Source: Hyphomonas sp. UBA5111
GTDB taxonomy: Bacteria; Pseudomonadota; Alphaproteobacteria; Caulobacterales; Hyphomonadaceae
Direction: 5' to 3'
DNA: 29,775 nucleotides
Assembly: GCA_002414505.1 (NCBI GenBank)
Contig: DHZF01000039.1
Location: 51,606 to 81,380 of the forward strand
Each line of letters opens with the position of its first letter. Position 1 is the stretch's first letter. The notes under the pieces are model-generated. The model was not told the DNA's origin. It saw only the letters and a program-made list of their open reading frames with translations, and did not search any database. A program made the translations under genes and the position numbers. Below are positions 22,671-29,775 of the stretch, one piece after another.

Positions 22671-24167
22671 CTACAAGTCGGACTTCGTTGCCGGACAATA
22701 AGAGCCCAGATAATCCTGATGCATCGGCAGGCCCGCGACCGTCTTGTTCACGTTCTCGGTTATATAGCTCAGGAAGCGTGTGACCTCCGCTTCAGTCATG
22801 ACATCAGCGACCGGGTGATGGGACTGAGGCATCAGGCCCTGACCCAGCATAACCTGGGTCCATGAATTCTCCGCAAACAGCTCATCATTCGCCCGGAATA
22901 CCCGTCCGGCCTGCTGGAACAGAGCCATCCGGTGACGCAGACCATCCGGAATATCCATCGTGCGGCAGTGACGCCAGAAAGGCGTATCGGTCCGGTTTGT
23001 CAGATGATAATGAAGAATGATGAAATCACGGATGTGTTCAATTTCATACGCCGTCTGACGGTTAAACTCATCTATGTCGGGCTGGTGAACACCCTCGCGC
23101 GGAAACATCTGCATCAACCGCATAACGGATCTCTGGATCATGTGAATGCTGGTCGACTCCAAAGGCTCAATGAACCCGCTCGAAAGTCCAATTGCGATAC
23201 AGTTGCGGTGCCAATGCGCGCGGCGTGTACCGGTGCGGAAGCGGAGCAGGCGCGGCTCGCTCAGGCATTCCCCCTCAATATCGCCCAGCAGTTTCCCGCG
23301 GGCCTCATCATCACTCATATATCGGCTACAATAGACCGTGCCATTGCCCGTCCGGTGCTGGAGCGGGATTTGCCAGCGCCAACCTGCTTCATGAGCAATA
23401 GAGCGCGTATAAGGCCGCGGCGGACGCACTGAGGCTGTTTGCACCGCAATCGCGCGGTCGCACGGCAACCAGTGCGACCAGTCCTCATAACCAACGCCAA
23501 GCGCGCCATCGATCAGCAGGGCACGGAACCCTGTGCAGTCGACAAACAGGTCACCCGCAATCTCGCTCCCATCTTCCAAGAAGAGACTGCCGATATCCCC
23601 GTCCTCGGCCCGGCGCACTTCCCTTATCTTGCCTTCGCGGCGAACAACGCCATGCTGTTCGGCAATTTCTCTGAGGAAGCCCGCATAGGCGGTGGCGTCG
23701 AGATGATAGGCATAGTTCAGGCCGAGGTCAGGTAGATGCTTGAAGCGCTCCTGCTCTGCGGCGATCAGTTCCAGACAATAATCTCCGAATTCACCTGCGA
23801 CCCCCAGTTCCCGGCCGCGGCGCCAGAAATGCTGGAAGCCCGCCGTCCAGTGATCCTTACCGGTAATCCCGAATGAGTGAATGTAGCGGTGCCCGACATC
23901 GGTCCAGTTTTCGAACGCGATGCCCAGCTTGAACGTCGCGCGCAATGCGCTCATCAACTGGGCCTCATCGATTCCGAGCAGGCGATTGTAGGTTACGAGA
24001 GTGGGTATGGTCGCCTCGCCGACCCCTACAGTTCCGATCGAATCGGATTCCACGAGCGTGACATCGCATACCTTCTCAAGCACCTTGCCCATCGCCGCAG
24101 CCGTCATCCAGCCCGCCGTGCCCCCACCGGCAATGACTACCCTCTGCTTTTTTCCGGCTTCAGTCAT
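22671..24167 (-). CDS. Flavin-dependent tryptophan-halogenase-like protein
   Basis: The protein has 498 residues. The FAD-binding GGGTAGW lies at 14-20. The second family signature W-x-W-x-I-P is present as WRWQIP (263-268). The lysine equivalent to catalytic Lys79 of PrnA is present as K80 (ATFKLG), and the glutamate of the EPLES motif (E337) matches the catalytic Glu of PrnA, so the active site looks intact. It starts five bases after the cupin gene stop. Such halogenase-like genes are common beside carbohydrate receptors in Caulobacter-type and Alteromonas-type loci, where their substrate is unknown; tryptophan need not be it. No partner flavin reductase is in the window. No U-rich terminator is seen after it. 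Confidence 0.92.
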   Translation of the reverse strand: MTEAGKKQRVVIAGGGTAGWMTAAAMGKVLEKVCDVTLVESDSIGTVGVGEATIPTLVTYNRLLGIDEAQLMSALRATFKLGIAFENWTDVGHRYIHSFGITGKDHWTAGFQHFWRRGRELGVAGEFGDYCLELIAAEQERFKHLPDLGLNYAYHLDATAYAGFLREIAEQHGVVRREGKIREVRRAEDGDIGSLFLEDGSEIAGDLFVDCTGFRALLIDGALGVGYEDWSHWLPCDRAIAVQTASVRPPRPYTRSIAHEAGWRWQIPLQHRTGNGTVYCSRYMSDDEARGKLLGDIEGECLSEPRLLRFRTGTRRAHWHRNCIAIGLSSGFIEPLESTSIHMIQRSVMRLMQMFPREGVHQPDIDEFNRQTAYEIEHIRDFIILHYHLTNRTDTPFWRHCRTMDIPDGLRHRMALFQQAGRVFRANDELFAENSWTQVMLGQGLMPQSHHPVADVMTEAEVTRFLSYITENVNKTVAGLPMHQDYLGSYCPATKSDL

Positions 24168-24172
24168 GACTC

Positions 24173-25204
24173 TCAGCGATCCAGCCGGTCGCGGAGAAAG
24201 GCTCGCACACTCGCAGCGACCTCCGGAGTAATCGGGCCGAGTATGCCTTGAATGTGTTCAGGCACCTGATCGACCTCCGTGCCATCATTGTTGAAAACAT
24301 AATGCTCGAACATGTGCCTCCAGGCCTTCTTTTCTTCGGGCGGAAGGTCCCGCAATGTCATCATCGCATGGTTGAGCACATCCTGTGGCGTGCCGAGATG
24401 TTTCGGCACGGTGCGCCACCAATAGTTTACCAGCATGTTCACCTGCCCGGTCGCCTCCACATGGTGCCACCACATGGAGGGAATGAAGAGCGCGTCGCCC
24501 TGATCCAGGTCCGCAATCTGCGCATGCTGTACCGCTTCGGCGAAGCGGGGGAAGCGGACGGAATCAGGCGCAGCAAAATCGACGAGACTGATAGGCCGCC
24601 CGGCTGGCGTCAGTTCAAACGGGCCGACATAGAGATTGGGGGTCTGGTCTGGGGGAAACAGCGTGAAGCGACGCTTGCCAGCGATGACACATGCAAGATT
24701 CAGAGGGAGATCATTGTGCGCGGCAACCCGTGTGCGCGTGCCGATCCATACACTCCGAAGGGGCTCCAGATCACCGAACTCCAGATCATTCTCAACCCGA
24801 AAGCCAGGCAGGACTTCGTCGACATCGGTCGACGCCAGATAGATCAGAGGTGGAGGGGTGTCCGGTCCGAATTTGAAAACGCGATCCAGAAACATCGTGA
24901 ATGTTGCATTGCCGCGATCGACATTCACGCCAGTCATGTCGTCATTGTAGAATAGTCGCCCATCCAGCTCCGCTGGACCGGCCGAAATCGGCACGACCGC
25001 GCCACGGTCAAAGTGATGGAGGTAGTCGAAGAAATCGGAAAGGGAGGATCGCGCAGCCTTCACGGCGGGCCAGTCCTCGACAAACCCGCGCAGGACCACA
25101 GGTACTGATGATACTGAGATTTCCGGTAGATCGCGATCCCCTTGACGCCAGGCGACCTCACGCACTCGTGGCGTGTCGTTAAAAATGTCGGTCCGGTCTG
25201 TCAT
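24173..25204 (-). CDS. Cupin_8/JmjC-like Fe(II)/2-oxoglutarate oxygenase-type protein
   Basis: The protein has 343 residues from ATG 25204 (ATG 25213 or 25249 are alternatives; ribosome-binding support is weak for all). The fold is recognised from the late metal-binding motif H163-x-D165 (AAHNDLPLN), the GKRRFTLFPP segment (175-184) with a lysine suited to 2-oxoglutarate, and the distal histidine in PSMWWHHVE (247-248). PVVLRGFVEDWPA near the N terminus is typical of cupin_8/JmjC-like hydroxylases. The gene sits 5' of and nearly touches the halogenase gene, so the two are translationally linked. In similar carbohydrate loci a cupin-like protein often travels with the halogenase. What it hydroxylates, or whether it is an enzyme, is unknown. 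Confidence 0.88.
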   Translation of the reverse strand: MTDRTDIFNDTPRVREVAWRQGDRDLPEISVSSVPVVLRGFVEDWPAVKAARSSLSDFFDYLHHFDRGAVVPISAGPAELDGRLFYNDDMTGVNVDRGNATFTMFLDRVFKFGPDTPPPLIYLASTDVDEVLPGFRVENDLEFGDLEPLRSVWIGTRTRVAAHNDLPLNLACVIAGKRRFTLFPPDQTPNLYVGPFELTPAGRPISLVDFAAPDSVRFPRFAEAVQHAQIADLDQGDALFIPSMWWHHVEATGQVNMLVNYWWRTVPKHLGTPQDVLNHAMMTLRDLPPEEKKAWRHMFEHYVFNNDGTEVDQVPEHIQGILGPITPEVAASVRAFLRDRLDR

Positions 25205-25251
25205 GCAGATCATTGTATAATGTGTTCCCCTTGCAGGCACCTTTTGCAAGT

Positions 25252-25284
25252 CTGCCGCGCTGTCCCAGAGGCTCAGCGCGGCAG
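25252..25284 (-). other. Intercistronic GC-rich hairpin without U-tract
   Basis: CTGCCGCGCTG (25252-25262) pairs perfectly with CAGCGCGGCAG (25274-25284), an 11-bp stem with an 11-base loop, in the 142-base gap between the receptor stop and the cupin start. On the minus strand it is followed by ACTTGCAAAAGG, so no U-tract. It may protect the receptor mRNA 3' end or lower expression of the two downstream genes. Confidence 0.6.
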
Positions 25285-25346
25285 GTCAGCTGCAGGATTA
25301 GAAGCCGCCCGCCAGCTCATGCCGGCGGACGCTTATGTTCGGGACG

Positions 25347-28300
25347 CTAATAATTGAAGCGGAAGCCAAAATTGTACCGCGCACCCGTCTGGGTCGCGAA
25401 GTTAACATAGGCTGACGTACGGCCGACGGTGCGGGTGGTTTCGTCGGTGACGTTGATACCCTCGACAAATAGCGTCCAGCCGTCACGAACTTCATAGCTG
25501 ACATTGAAGTCCAACTGGCCGTAATCCTCAACATATTGCGGATTGTTGGGCGTGCCGCTGACCCCCACGGTGGAGGTGAGAAATTTATCACGCCAATTAT
25601 AGGCGAGACGCGCCTGAAGTCCGTTCTTGTCGTAAAACCCGATCAGATTGTAGCTGTCCGACAGACCGGTGATCGCGAATTGTGGATCGCCACTCGACGG
25701 GACCTGTGTGTCATCGAATGCCACATCGCCATCGACGATTGTGTAGTTGGCAATGACGCCGAACCCAGTCTCGCCGAAGAAGTGCTGAACAGCGAATTCC
25801 CATCCATCCACCGTGGCGGTTTCCTGGTTCACCGGCGTCGCAATGTCAAAGGTCAGGAGCGGATCTTCACCCGCGACACCGAATATATTGCCTGTGAAAT
25901 TTCCATTCGTATCCGTACCAGTGATTTCGAACGTCGATGGATCAGCATTCTCGAATATCCACTGGCGGATTGCCACGGCATCATCCCCTACGGCCGCAAG
26001 CGCAGCATTGTAACGCTCACCTCCATAGGGTGTGTAGACCGCGAATGGCGACTGCGTAACAACGCCGGACCCGATGAAATTCTCCACATTCTTTCTGAAG
26101 TAACCCGCAGAAAGATAGGAACCTCCCTCATCATAATACCATTCGCCGGACAGATCGAAGTTTTCGGATATGAACGGCTTCAAATTGGTGTTTCCGTTTG
26201 TACCGGTACCGCCATCAACCCGTGCGATCTGCTGCACTGAGAGCCCACCTGCAATGTCGCCATAGCCAGGGCGGGTCATCGTCTTGCTGTAGGAGGCACG
26301 CAGAACAACATCATCACGCGGATCGATCCGGAAATCGACGGCGGGTAGCCAATAATCGTACTCACCGGTGAATTCCTGCACGACCAGATTGTTCGAATCA
26401 TCCAGACCAATCAGGCCGAATTCGTTGGCAGCGACCCATTGCACACCGCTAGGGGTTGTAACTTGTGCTGGCGAGGTGACATCCGTTGTCTCGTATCGCA
26501 GACCTGCAATGAATTTTGCAGGCATTACGCCAATATCAAACTCATTGTTGACCTGGAAAAACGCCGAATAGCTTTCTTCCTCAATCCGGCGGTCTTCGAG
26601 GAAATCGTCAGACCGGCAAATACCATCGCCGCCGCACGCATTGTTGAACGGATCCCCATCGCTATCAATAATGCCGACCATCTGGTCGAAGTCGAAAACG
26701 AAGATATCCTGCTGGGTCATTCCCGAGCCACTGAACTGATCAAAGTTTTCCGCGATGTTCACGCGCCGGAAGATATCGTCCGGCAAGTCATCAGCCGTGC
26801 CGACCCCGCCCCAGGTATCGCGCTGCGCATTCGCGAAGGCAGAGCGGACCTTGTTCTTCGTCGCCGACACGCCAAAATCGACACTGTCGACGATTGAGGT
26901 GTCGAAGTCATAGTGGCCACTGAGTTGGGCCTGATCGATCTCGGTCTTGATATAGCTGTTGCTGAAAACCGATCCGGTCGAGATCATGCGCGAGGGATCG
27001 ATGCCGGTGAACGGATCCTGAAACACCAGGCCCAGAACCGGCATGTCATTCGTGAAATCAACAGCCTGCGAGCGAAGCTGGAAGTCAGCGGCCGAGATTA
27101 CCGAACTCGTTCCATATGGGCTGTCCTGCCCTGATTCAGCACTGGAAGAATGCACGTCAAAGACCAGGCCGAGCCTGTCTGTCGCCTGCCAATCAAAATT
27201 CAAGCCGAGCGACTGGTTCTCACTCTTTGTGGCGTACTTGGCCCCACCCATCGAAAGATCGGTACCGGCGTCTCCGAAATCCTCATTGTAGAATAGCGGA
27301 CTTGCAATTGGCCCGTCCGTCCATCCGCTCGTCACATCGCCATGGTTGAACCAGACCGACATATCGGCACGCTCGGTGGCGACTTTATTCTGAGTGTAAA
27401 AGTAATCCAGCGTCGCGGTGAAGTTCGAACCGGGGCTGTACTGGAGCGTCGCCTGGCCGTTGAGGCGTTCACGGTCCACATCCGTAAGACTGTAGTTGAC
27501 GTTTTGCGGCGTCGAGTAGATGTCATCTGGCCCGGGACGGTTGGTAACCTGTGTGTCACCTGGAGGCTGGGGCAGAGTTCCCCAGTTGTTTTCAGCCCCC
27601 AGATAAGCCCCGCGCCACCCACTTGTCGTACCGACTTGTGCATACCCGGAATTTCGTTCCTGATAGCTACCCGCCAGCGCGACACCGAACGTGTCGTTCG
27701 CAAAGGTGTTGGAATAGATACCGGAGATTTCGGGGGTGACTTCCTTGTCGCCAAGACTTGTAACCGAGTCGTCGTAAACGCCTTTAGCGCCGGCAGAATA
27801 CCGCAGGCCCGGCGCATCCAGTGGGCGCGCAGTCTTGATGTTTAATGTAGACCCGATCCCGCCTGTAGGAATGGAAGCAAGCCCGGTCTTGTATACCTCA
27901 ACGCTGGCGATGCCTTCTGAAGCTATGTTGCCGAAATCAAAGCTGCGCGACGACGGCGCTCCGCCCTCAAGATAGGCTGTCGGCATTTGGCGGCCGTTCA
28001 GAAGGACAAGGTTGAAGTCCGGACCGAAGCCGCGAACCGTTACCTGACTACCCTCACCATTGGACCTGTTGATGGAGACCCCCGTGATACGCTGGAGCGA
28101 TTCCGCAAGGTTCGTATCGGGGAACTTGCCCATGTCTTCATTCGTGATGGCGTCCACAACCCCTTGCGCATTACGCTTGATGTCGGTCGCTTCTGCGAGG
28201 CTTCCCCGAATCCCCTGAACGGTGACCGTTTCCTGCCGGAGTTCTTCACCGTCTGTCACTTCCTGTGCATTTGCAGAATGCGACAGAGCGAGCGCTGACG

Positions 28301-28358
28301 CGCTGCCCAGGAAGATCAGCGAGAGCTTTCGCCAATCATGTTTGCGTTCTTCCTTCAT
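25347..28358 (-). CDS. Carbohydrate TonB-dependent receptor, Xanthomonas/Caulobacter type
   Basis: The protein has 1003 residues. The ATG at 28358 follows GGGAGG by six to seven bases; the frame upstream to 28502 overlaps the GH16 gene. The signal peptide ends near HSANAQ. TonB box-like QETVTVQGIRGSL is followed by a plug typical of the Xanthomonas/Caulobacter subfamily (KFPDTNLAESLQRITGVSI; GEGSQVTVRGFGP; FNLVLLNGRQMPTA). The barrel ends RYNFGFRFNY. It lies 50 bases behind the GH16 lipoprotein gene, so it probably imports the oligosaccharides that enzyme releases, most likely beta-1,3-glucan (laminarin) fragments. The length of about 1000 residues is normal for carbohydrate receptors of this group. 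No dedicated regulator of this locus is within the window. Confidence 0.95.
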   Translation of the reverse strand: MKEERKHDWRKLSLIFLGSASALALSHSANAQEVTDGEELRQETVTVQGIRGSLAEATDIKRNAQGVVDAITNEDMGKFPDTNLAESLQRITGVSINRSNGEGSQVTVRGFGPDFNLVLLNGRQMPTAYLEGGAPSSRSFDFGNIASEGIASVEVYKTGLASIPTGGIGSTLNIKTARPLDAPGLRYSAGAKGVYDDSVTSLGDKEVTPEISGIYSNTFANDTFGVALAGSYQERNSGYAQVGTTSGWRGAYLGAENNWGTLPQPPGDTQVTNRPGPDDIYSTPQNVNYSLTDVDRERLNGQATLQYSPGSNFTATLDYFYTQNKVATERADMSVWFNHGDVTSGWTDGPIASPLFYNEDFGDAGTDLSMGGAKYATKSENQSLGLNFDWQATDRLGLVFDVHSSSAESGQDSPYGTSSVISAADFQLRSQAVDFTNDMPVLGLVFQDPFTGIDPSRMISTGSVFSNSYIKTEIDQAQLSGHYDFDTSIVDSVDFGVSATKNKVRSAFANAQRDTWGGVGTADDLPDDIFRRVNIAENFDQFSGSGMTQQDIFVFDFDQMVGIIDSDGDPFNNACGGDGICRSDDFLEDRRIEEESYSAFFQVNNEFDIGVMPAKFIAGLRYETTDVTSPAQVTTPSGVQWVAANEFGLIGLDDSNNLVVQEFTGEYDYWLPAVDFRIDPRDDVVLRASYSKTMTRPGYGDIAGGLSVQQIARVDGGTGTNGNTNLKPFISENFDLSGEWYYDEGGSYLSAGYFRKNVENFIGSGVVTQSPFAVYTPYGGERYNAALAAVGDDAVAIRQWIFENADPSTFEITGTDTNGNFTGNIFGVAGEDPLLTFDIATPVNQETATVDGWEFAVQHFFGETGFGVIANYTIVDGDVAFDDTQVPSSGDPQFAITGLSDSYNLIGFYDKNGLQARLAYNWRDKFLTSTVGVSGTPNNPQYVEDYGQLDFNVSYEVRDGWTLFVEGINVTDETTRTVGRTSAYVNFATQTGARYNFGFRFNY

Positions 28359-28408
28359 TTCATTTCCTCCCAATGAATTCTTTTTTAATCCAGCTCCGAC
28401 GGCCCGCT

Positions 28409-29470
28409 TCAACGCGCCTGCGTCTCCCAAGGCCCCTGTGGCTGGCCATTCCATTTCTGTGTGTCGAGACATGCGCGACCTGACGCCTCGTCGCCCCGGC
28501 ATTGCTCGACACGGACCCAGTCGACCAGAAGCTCCGCGGGGAACGACTTCGGGTCGAAGCCCATCCCATTCGATTTCTCAGGCAGATTTCCGCCTACAGC
28601 TAAATTCAGCATAAGGAAAAATGGCTGGTCGAATGGGGCACTGGGCCGACCGGCGGCGTTCGGGGCCGCCGTGTACCAGTCCTCATTGGTCAGCCGCATG
28701 AAAACCTTGCCATCCACGAGCCACTGCATCTGACCGTCTGCCCACTCCAGCGCGTAGGTGCGCCACTGATCTGCAGGGCTCTCCGGCCTGGTCGGATCCG
28801 TTTTCAGGAACAGGTAGGTGTTGTCAGGTGCAACGTCGCCGAAATGCGCGGCGCCGGAGGTACGGTTTTCCCTGCCGCCCACGCAGTCTTCGCACGGCGT
28901 ACCAAGGTTGACCGCTTCCATGATGTCGATCTCACCGGACAGCGGCCACCGGCCGTATGTGCTGCTGGACGGCATCATCCAGAAGGCAGGCCATGTGCCC
29001 TGTCCGTCTGGCAATTTGATACGGGCCGAGAAGCGGCCATACGTCCAGTCCGCCAGCCCGCGTGTGCGGACCTTGCCGGATGTATAAGTTCTTATTGTCT
29101 GCTCGCCGCCATGCTGATCGGCCAGGAGAGGTCCTGCAAACTCTTCCTCCTGGGCAATCAATCGCAACACGCCATCAGCCACCTGGATATTCTCAGGCCG
29201 CCCCGTGTAACACTGACGCTCGTTGTTTCCGCCGCCCCAGCAGGATTCTTCAGCGACCCATTTGGTCCGATCCAATGTGGTGCCGTCAAAATCGTCGAAC
29301 CAGACGGTTGACCATTCAGGCGCCGTTTCGGGAGCGTACGCAGCGACATCAGCATGCGGACCTGCACTTACGCAGGCTGCAAGCAAGAATGCCGCGAAGC
29401 TCAGAGGTCCGCCCACTGCCAATAGTCGCATATAACGCCCCATTCGGGTCTGTTTCTTCCCTGTCATCAA
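28409..29470 (-). CDS. GH16 family endo-beta-glucanase (laminarinase-like) lipoprotein
   Basis: The protein has up to 353 residues. The signal peptide ends in FLLAAC (Cys 33 from the longest start); ATG 29443 (MGRYMRLL) is an equally good start that gives a usual lipoprotein leader. The catalytic motif of GH16 is SGEIDIMEAV, with nucleophile E180, D182 and acid/base E185. WSTVWFDDFDGTTLDRTKW, then NNERQCYTGRPENI and WPAFWMMP, are classical GH16 laminarinase/lichenase text. The protein is probably anchored to the outer membrane and cuts beta-1,3- or mixed-linked glucan to oligosaccharides for the receptor encoded 50 bases downstream. The end of a GH3 beta-glucosidase gene precedes it. A C-terminal extension after the GH16 core (about the last 25 residues) contains a cysteine pair (EQCRGDEASGRAC). 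Confidence 0.93.
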   Translation of the reverse strand: MMTGKKQTRMGRYMRLLAVGGPLSFAAFLLAACVSAGPHADVAAYAPETAPEWSTVWFDDFDGTTLDRTKWVAEESCWGGGNNERQCYTGRPENIQVADGVLRLIAQEEEFAGPLLADQHGGEQTIRTYTSGKVRTRGLADWTYGRFSARIKLPDGQGTWPAFWMMPSSSTYGRWPLSGEIDIMEAVNLGTPCEDCVGGRENRTSGAAHFGDVAPDNTYLFLKTDPTRPESPADQWRTYALEWADGQMQWLVDGKVFMRLTNEDWYTAAPNAAGRPSAPFDQPFFLMLNLAVGGNLPEKSNGMGFDPKSFPAELLVDWVRVEQCRGDEASGRACLDTQKWNGQPQGPWETQAR

Positions 29471-29581
29471 AAATGCTCAGGGCGCGTTCACCGCACAATG
29501 CGCTTGCGGCGAATTGGACACGCCATGCGGCAGTTGGGAAAGTAAAACGGTTTCATTGCCTCTCTGCGGAAGGAGGCGACT

Positions 29582-29619
29582 AAAAAATTTGCCGCGAATG
29601 GCAGGACCATTCGCGGCAA
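29582..29619 (-). terminator. Strong intrinsic terminator after the GH3 gene
   Basis: On the minus strand TTGCCGCGAATGG (29619-29607) pairs perfectly with CCATTCGCGGCAA (29601-29589) around a five-base loop and runs into ATTTTTT. It lies 40 bases after the GH3 stop, so GH16 probably has its own promoter between 29471 and 29581, although I cannot identify one. Confidence 0.9.
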
Positions 29620-29658
29620 GTACACCGGTTCCAAGCGGGATCTACCGCGCTGTCACAT

Positions 29659-29775
29659 TCAGCGGGGTTCGCAGGAAAATGAGGTGGACAGATCTGCGGT
29701 GGACACGCCACCGACGAATATATCAAACATGCCCGGCTCCACCAGAAACTCACCGTCTCCATTGTAGAAGCCCCA
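29659..29775 (-). CDS. GH3 beta-glucosidase, C-terminal fragment (gene continues beyond window)
   Basis: Thirty-eight codons are open from the right edge to TGA at 29661-29659: WGFYNGDGEFLVEPGMFDIF, then VGGVSTADLSTSFSCEPR. The F-x-VEPG-x-F-x-I-x-VGG-S-x-x-D pattern is the last strand pair of the fibronectin III-like domain that ends many GH3 beta-glucosidases. Its place beside a GH16 endoglucanase and a carbohydrate receptor supports this: GH3 would cut imported beta-glucan oligosaccharides to glucose in the periplasm. The catalytic domain is outside the window, so the assignment depends on this short tail and the context. Confidence 0.75.
   Translation of the reverse strand, partial: WGFYNGDGEFLVEPGMFDIFVGGVSTADLSTSFSCEPR

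Noticed and set aside
29520..29555. GTAAAACGGTTTCA as a LacI-type operator before GH16
   Set aside because: Only three bases on each side of the centre are symmetric, too few to support a site.
29580..29762. 60-residue minus-strand frame at the right edge
   Set aside because: It overlaps the terminator and the GH3 tail in another frame; the GH3 tail has a recognisable family motif and this frame has none.
1..29775. CRISPR arrays, tRNA or rRNA genes, IS elements, att sites
   Set aside because: Reading both strands showed no regularly spaced repeats, cloverleaf with CCA-type arms, transposase-like text or flanking terminal repeats.

Overview
The window looks like part of the chromosome of an aerobic, probably aquatic alphaproteobacterium of the Caulobacterales/Maricaulales (Hyphomonas-like) or Sphingomonadales type. 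The reasons are the density of TonB-dependent receptors (five, one partial), a Caulobacter/Xanthomonas-type carbohydrate receptor followed by cupin_8 and tryptophan-halogenase-like genes, Spinster-like MFS and carboxylesterase/acyl-CoA ligase genes, and a moderately high G+C. The lineage is inferred from gene families only. I see no rRNA, tRNA, CRISPR array, phage gene or insertion sequence.

Region A (1-11079, + strand) holds three related TonB-dependent receptors of the KRRHR subfamily: a C-terminal fragment, an STN-domain receptor at 2229-4904, and 6295-8916. They are interleaved with two PLP-dependent aminotransferase-fold enzymes that both carry Tat signals (class V at 790-2082; HisC-like lipoprotein at 9919-11079), a TauE/SafE permease, and an ANTAR RNA-binding regulator with a degenerate receiver domain (5333-5938). 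Between the ANTAR gene and the third receptor is a 356-base leader. It carries two tandem hairpins with six-base loops having A at position 1 and G at position 4 (6097-6114 and 6122-6143), which is the known signature of ANTAR target RNA. A third hairpin of the same loop type follows at 6163-6178. I read this as an ANTAR-controlled outer-membrane receptor, an unusual target for that family, and it is the most interesting item here.

Region B (11117-22581) looks like one regulon. A TetR repressor (11186-11854, -) sits beside a divergent MFS transporter and a translationally coupled FG-GAP lipoprotein. On the minus strand, a receptor, a lipoprotein carboxylesterase, an acyl-CoA ligase and a second carboxylesterase form a tight operon. 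The same inverted repeat, TTCACTC-N6-GAGTGAA, lies in the promoter regions of both the MFS unit (12166-12185) and the receptor operon (22557-22576), and is probably the TetR operator. The proposed flow is: ester imported across the outer membrane, hydrolysed by the anchored esterases, moved by the MFS protein, and the acid activated to a CoA thioester.

Region C (22671-29775, - strand) is a beta-glucan (laminarin-like) utilisation locus: the end of a GH3 beta-glucosidase, a strong terminator, a GH16 endoglucanase lipoprotein, a Caulobacter-type receptor, a cupin_8/JmjC-like protein and a flavin-dependent halogenase-like protein. A large hairpin without a U-tract lies between receptor and cupin genes.
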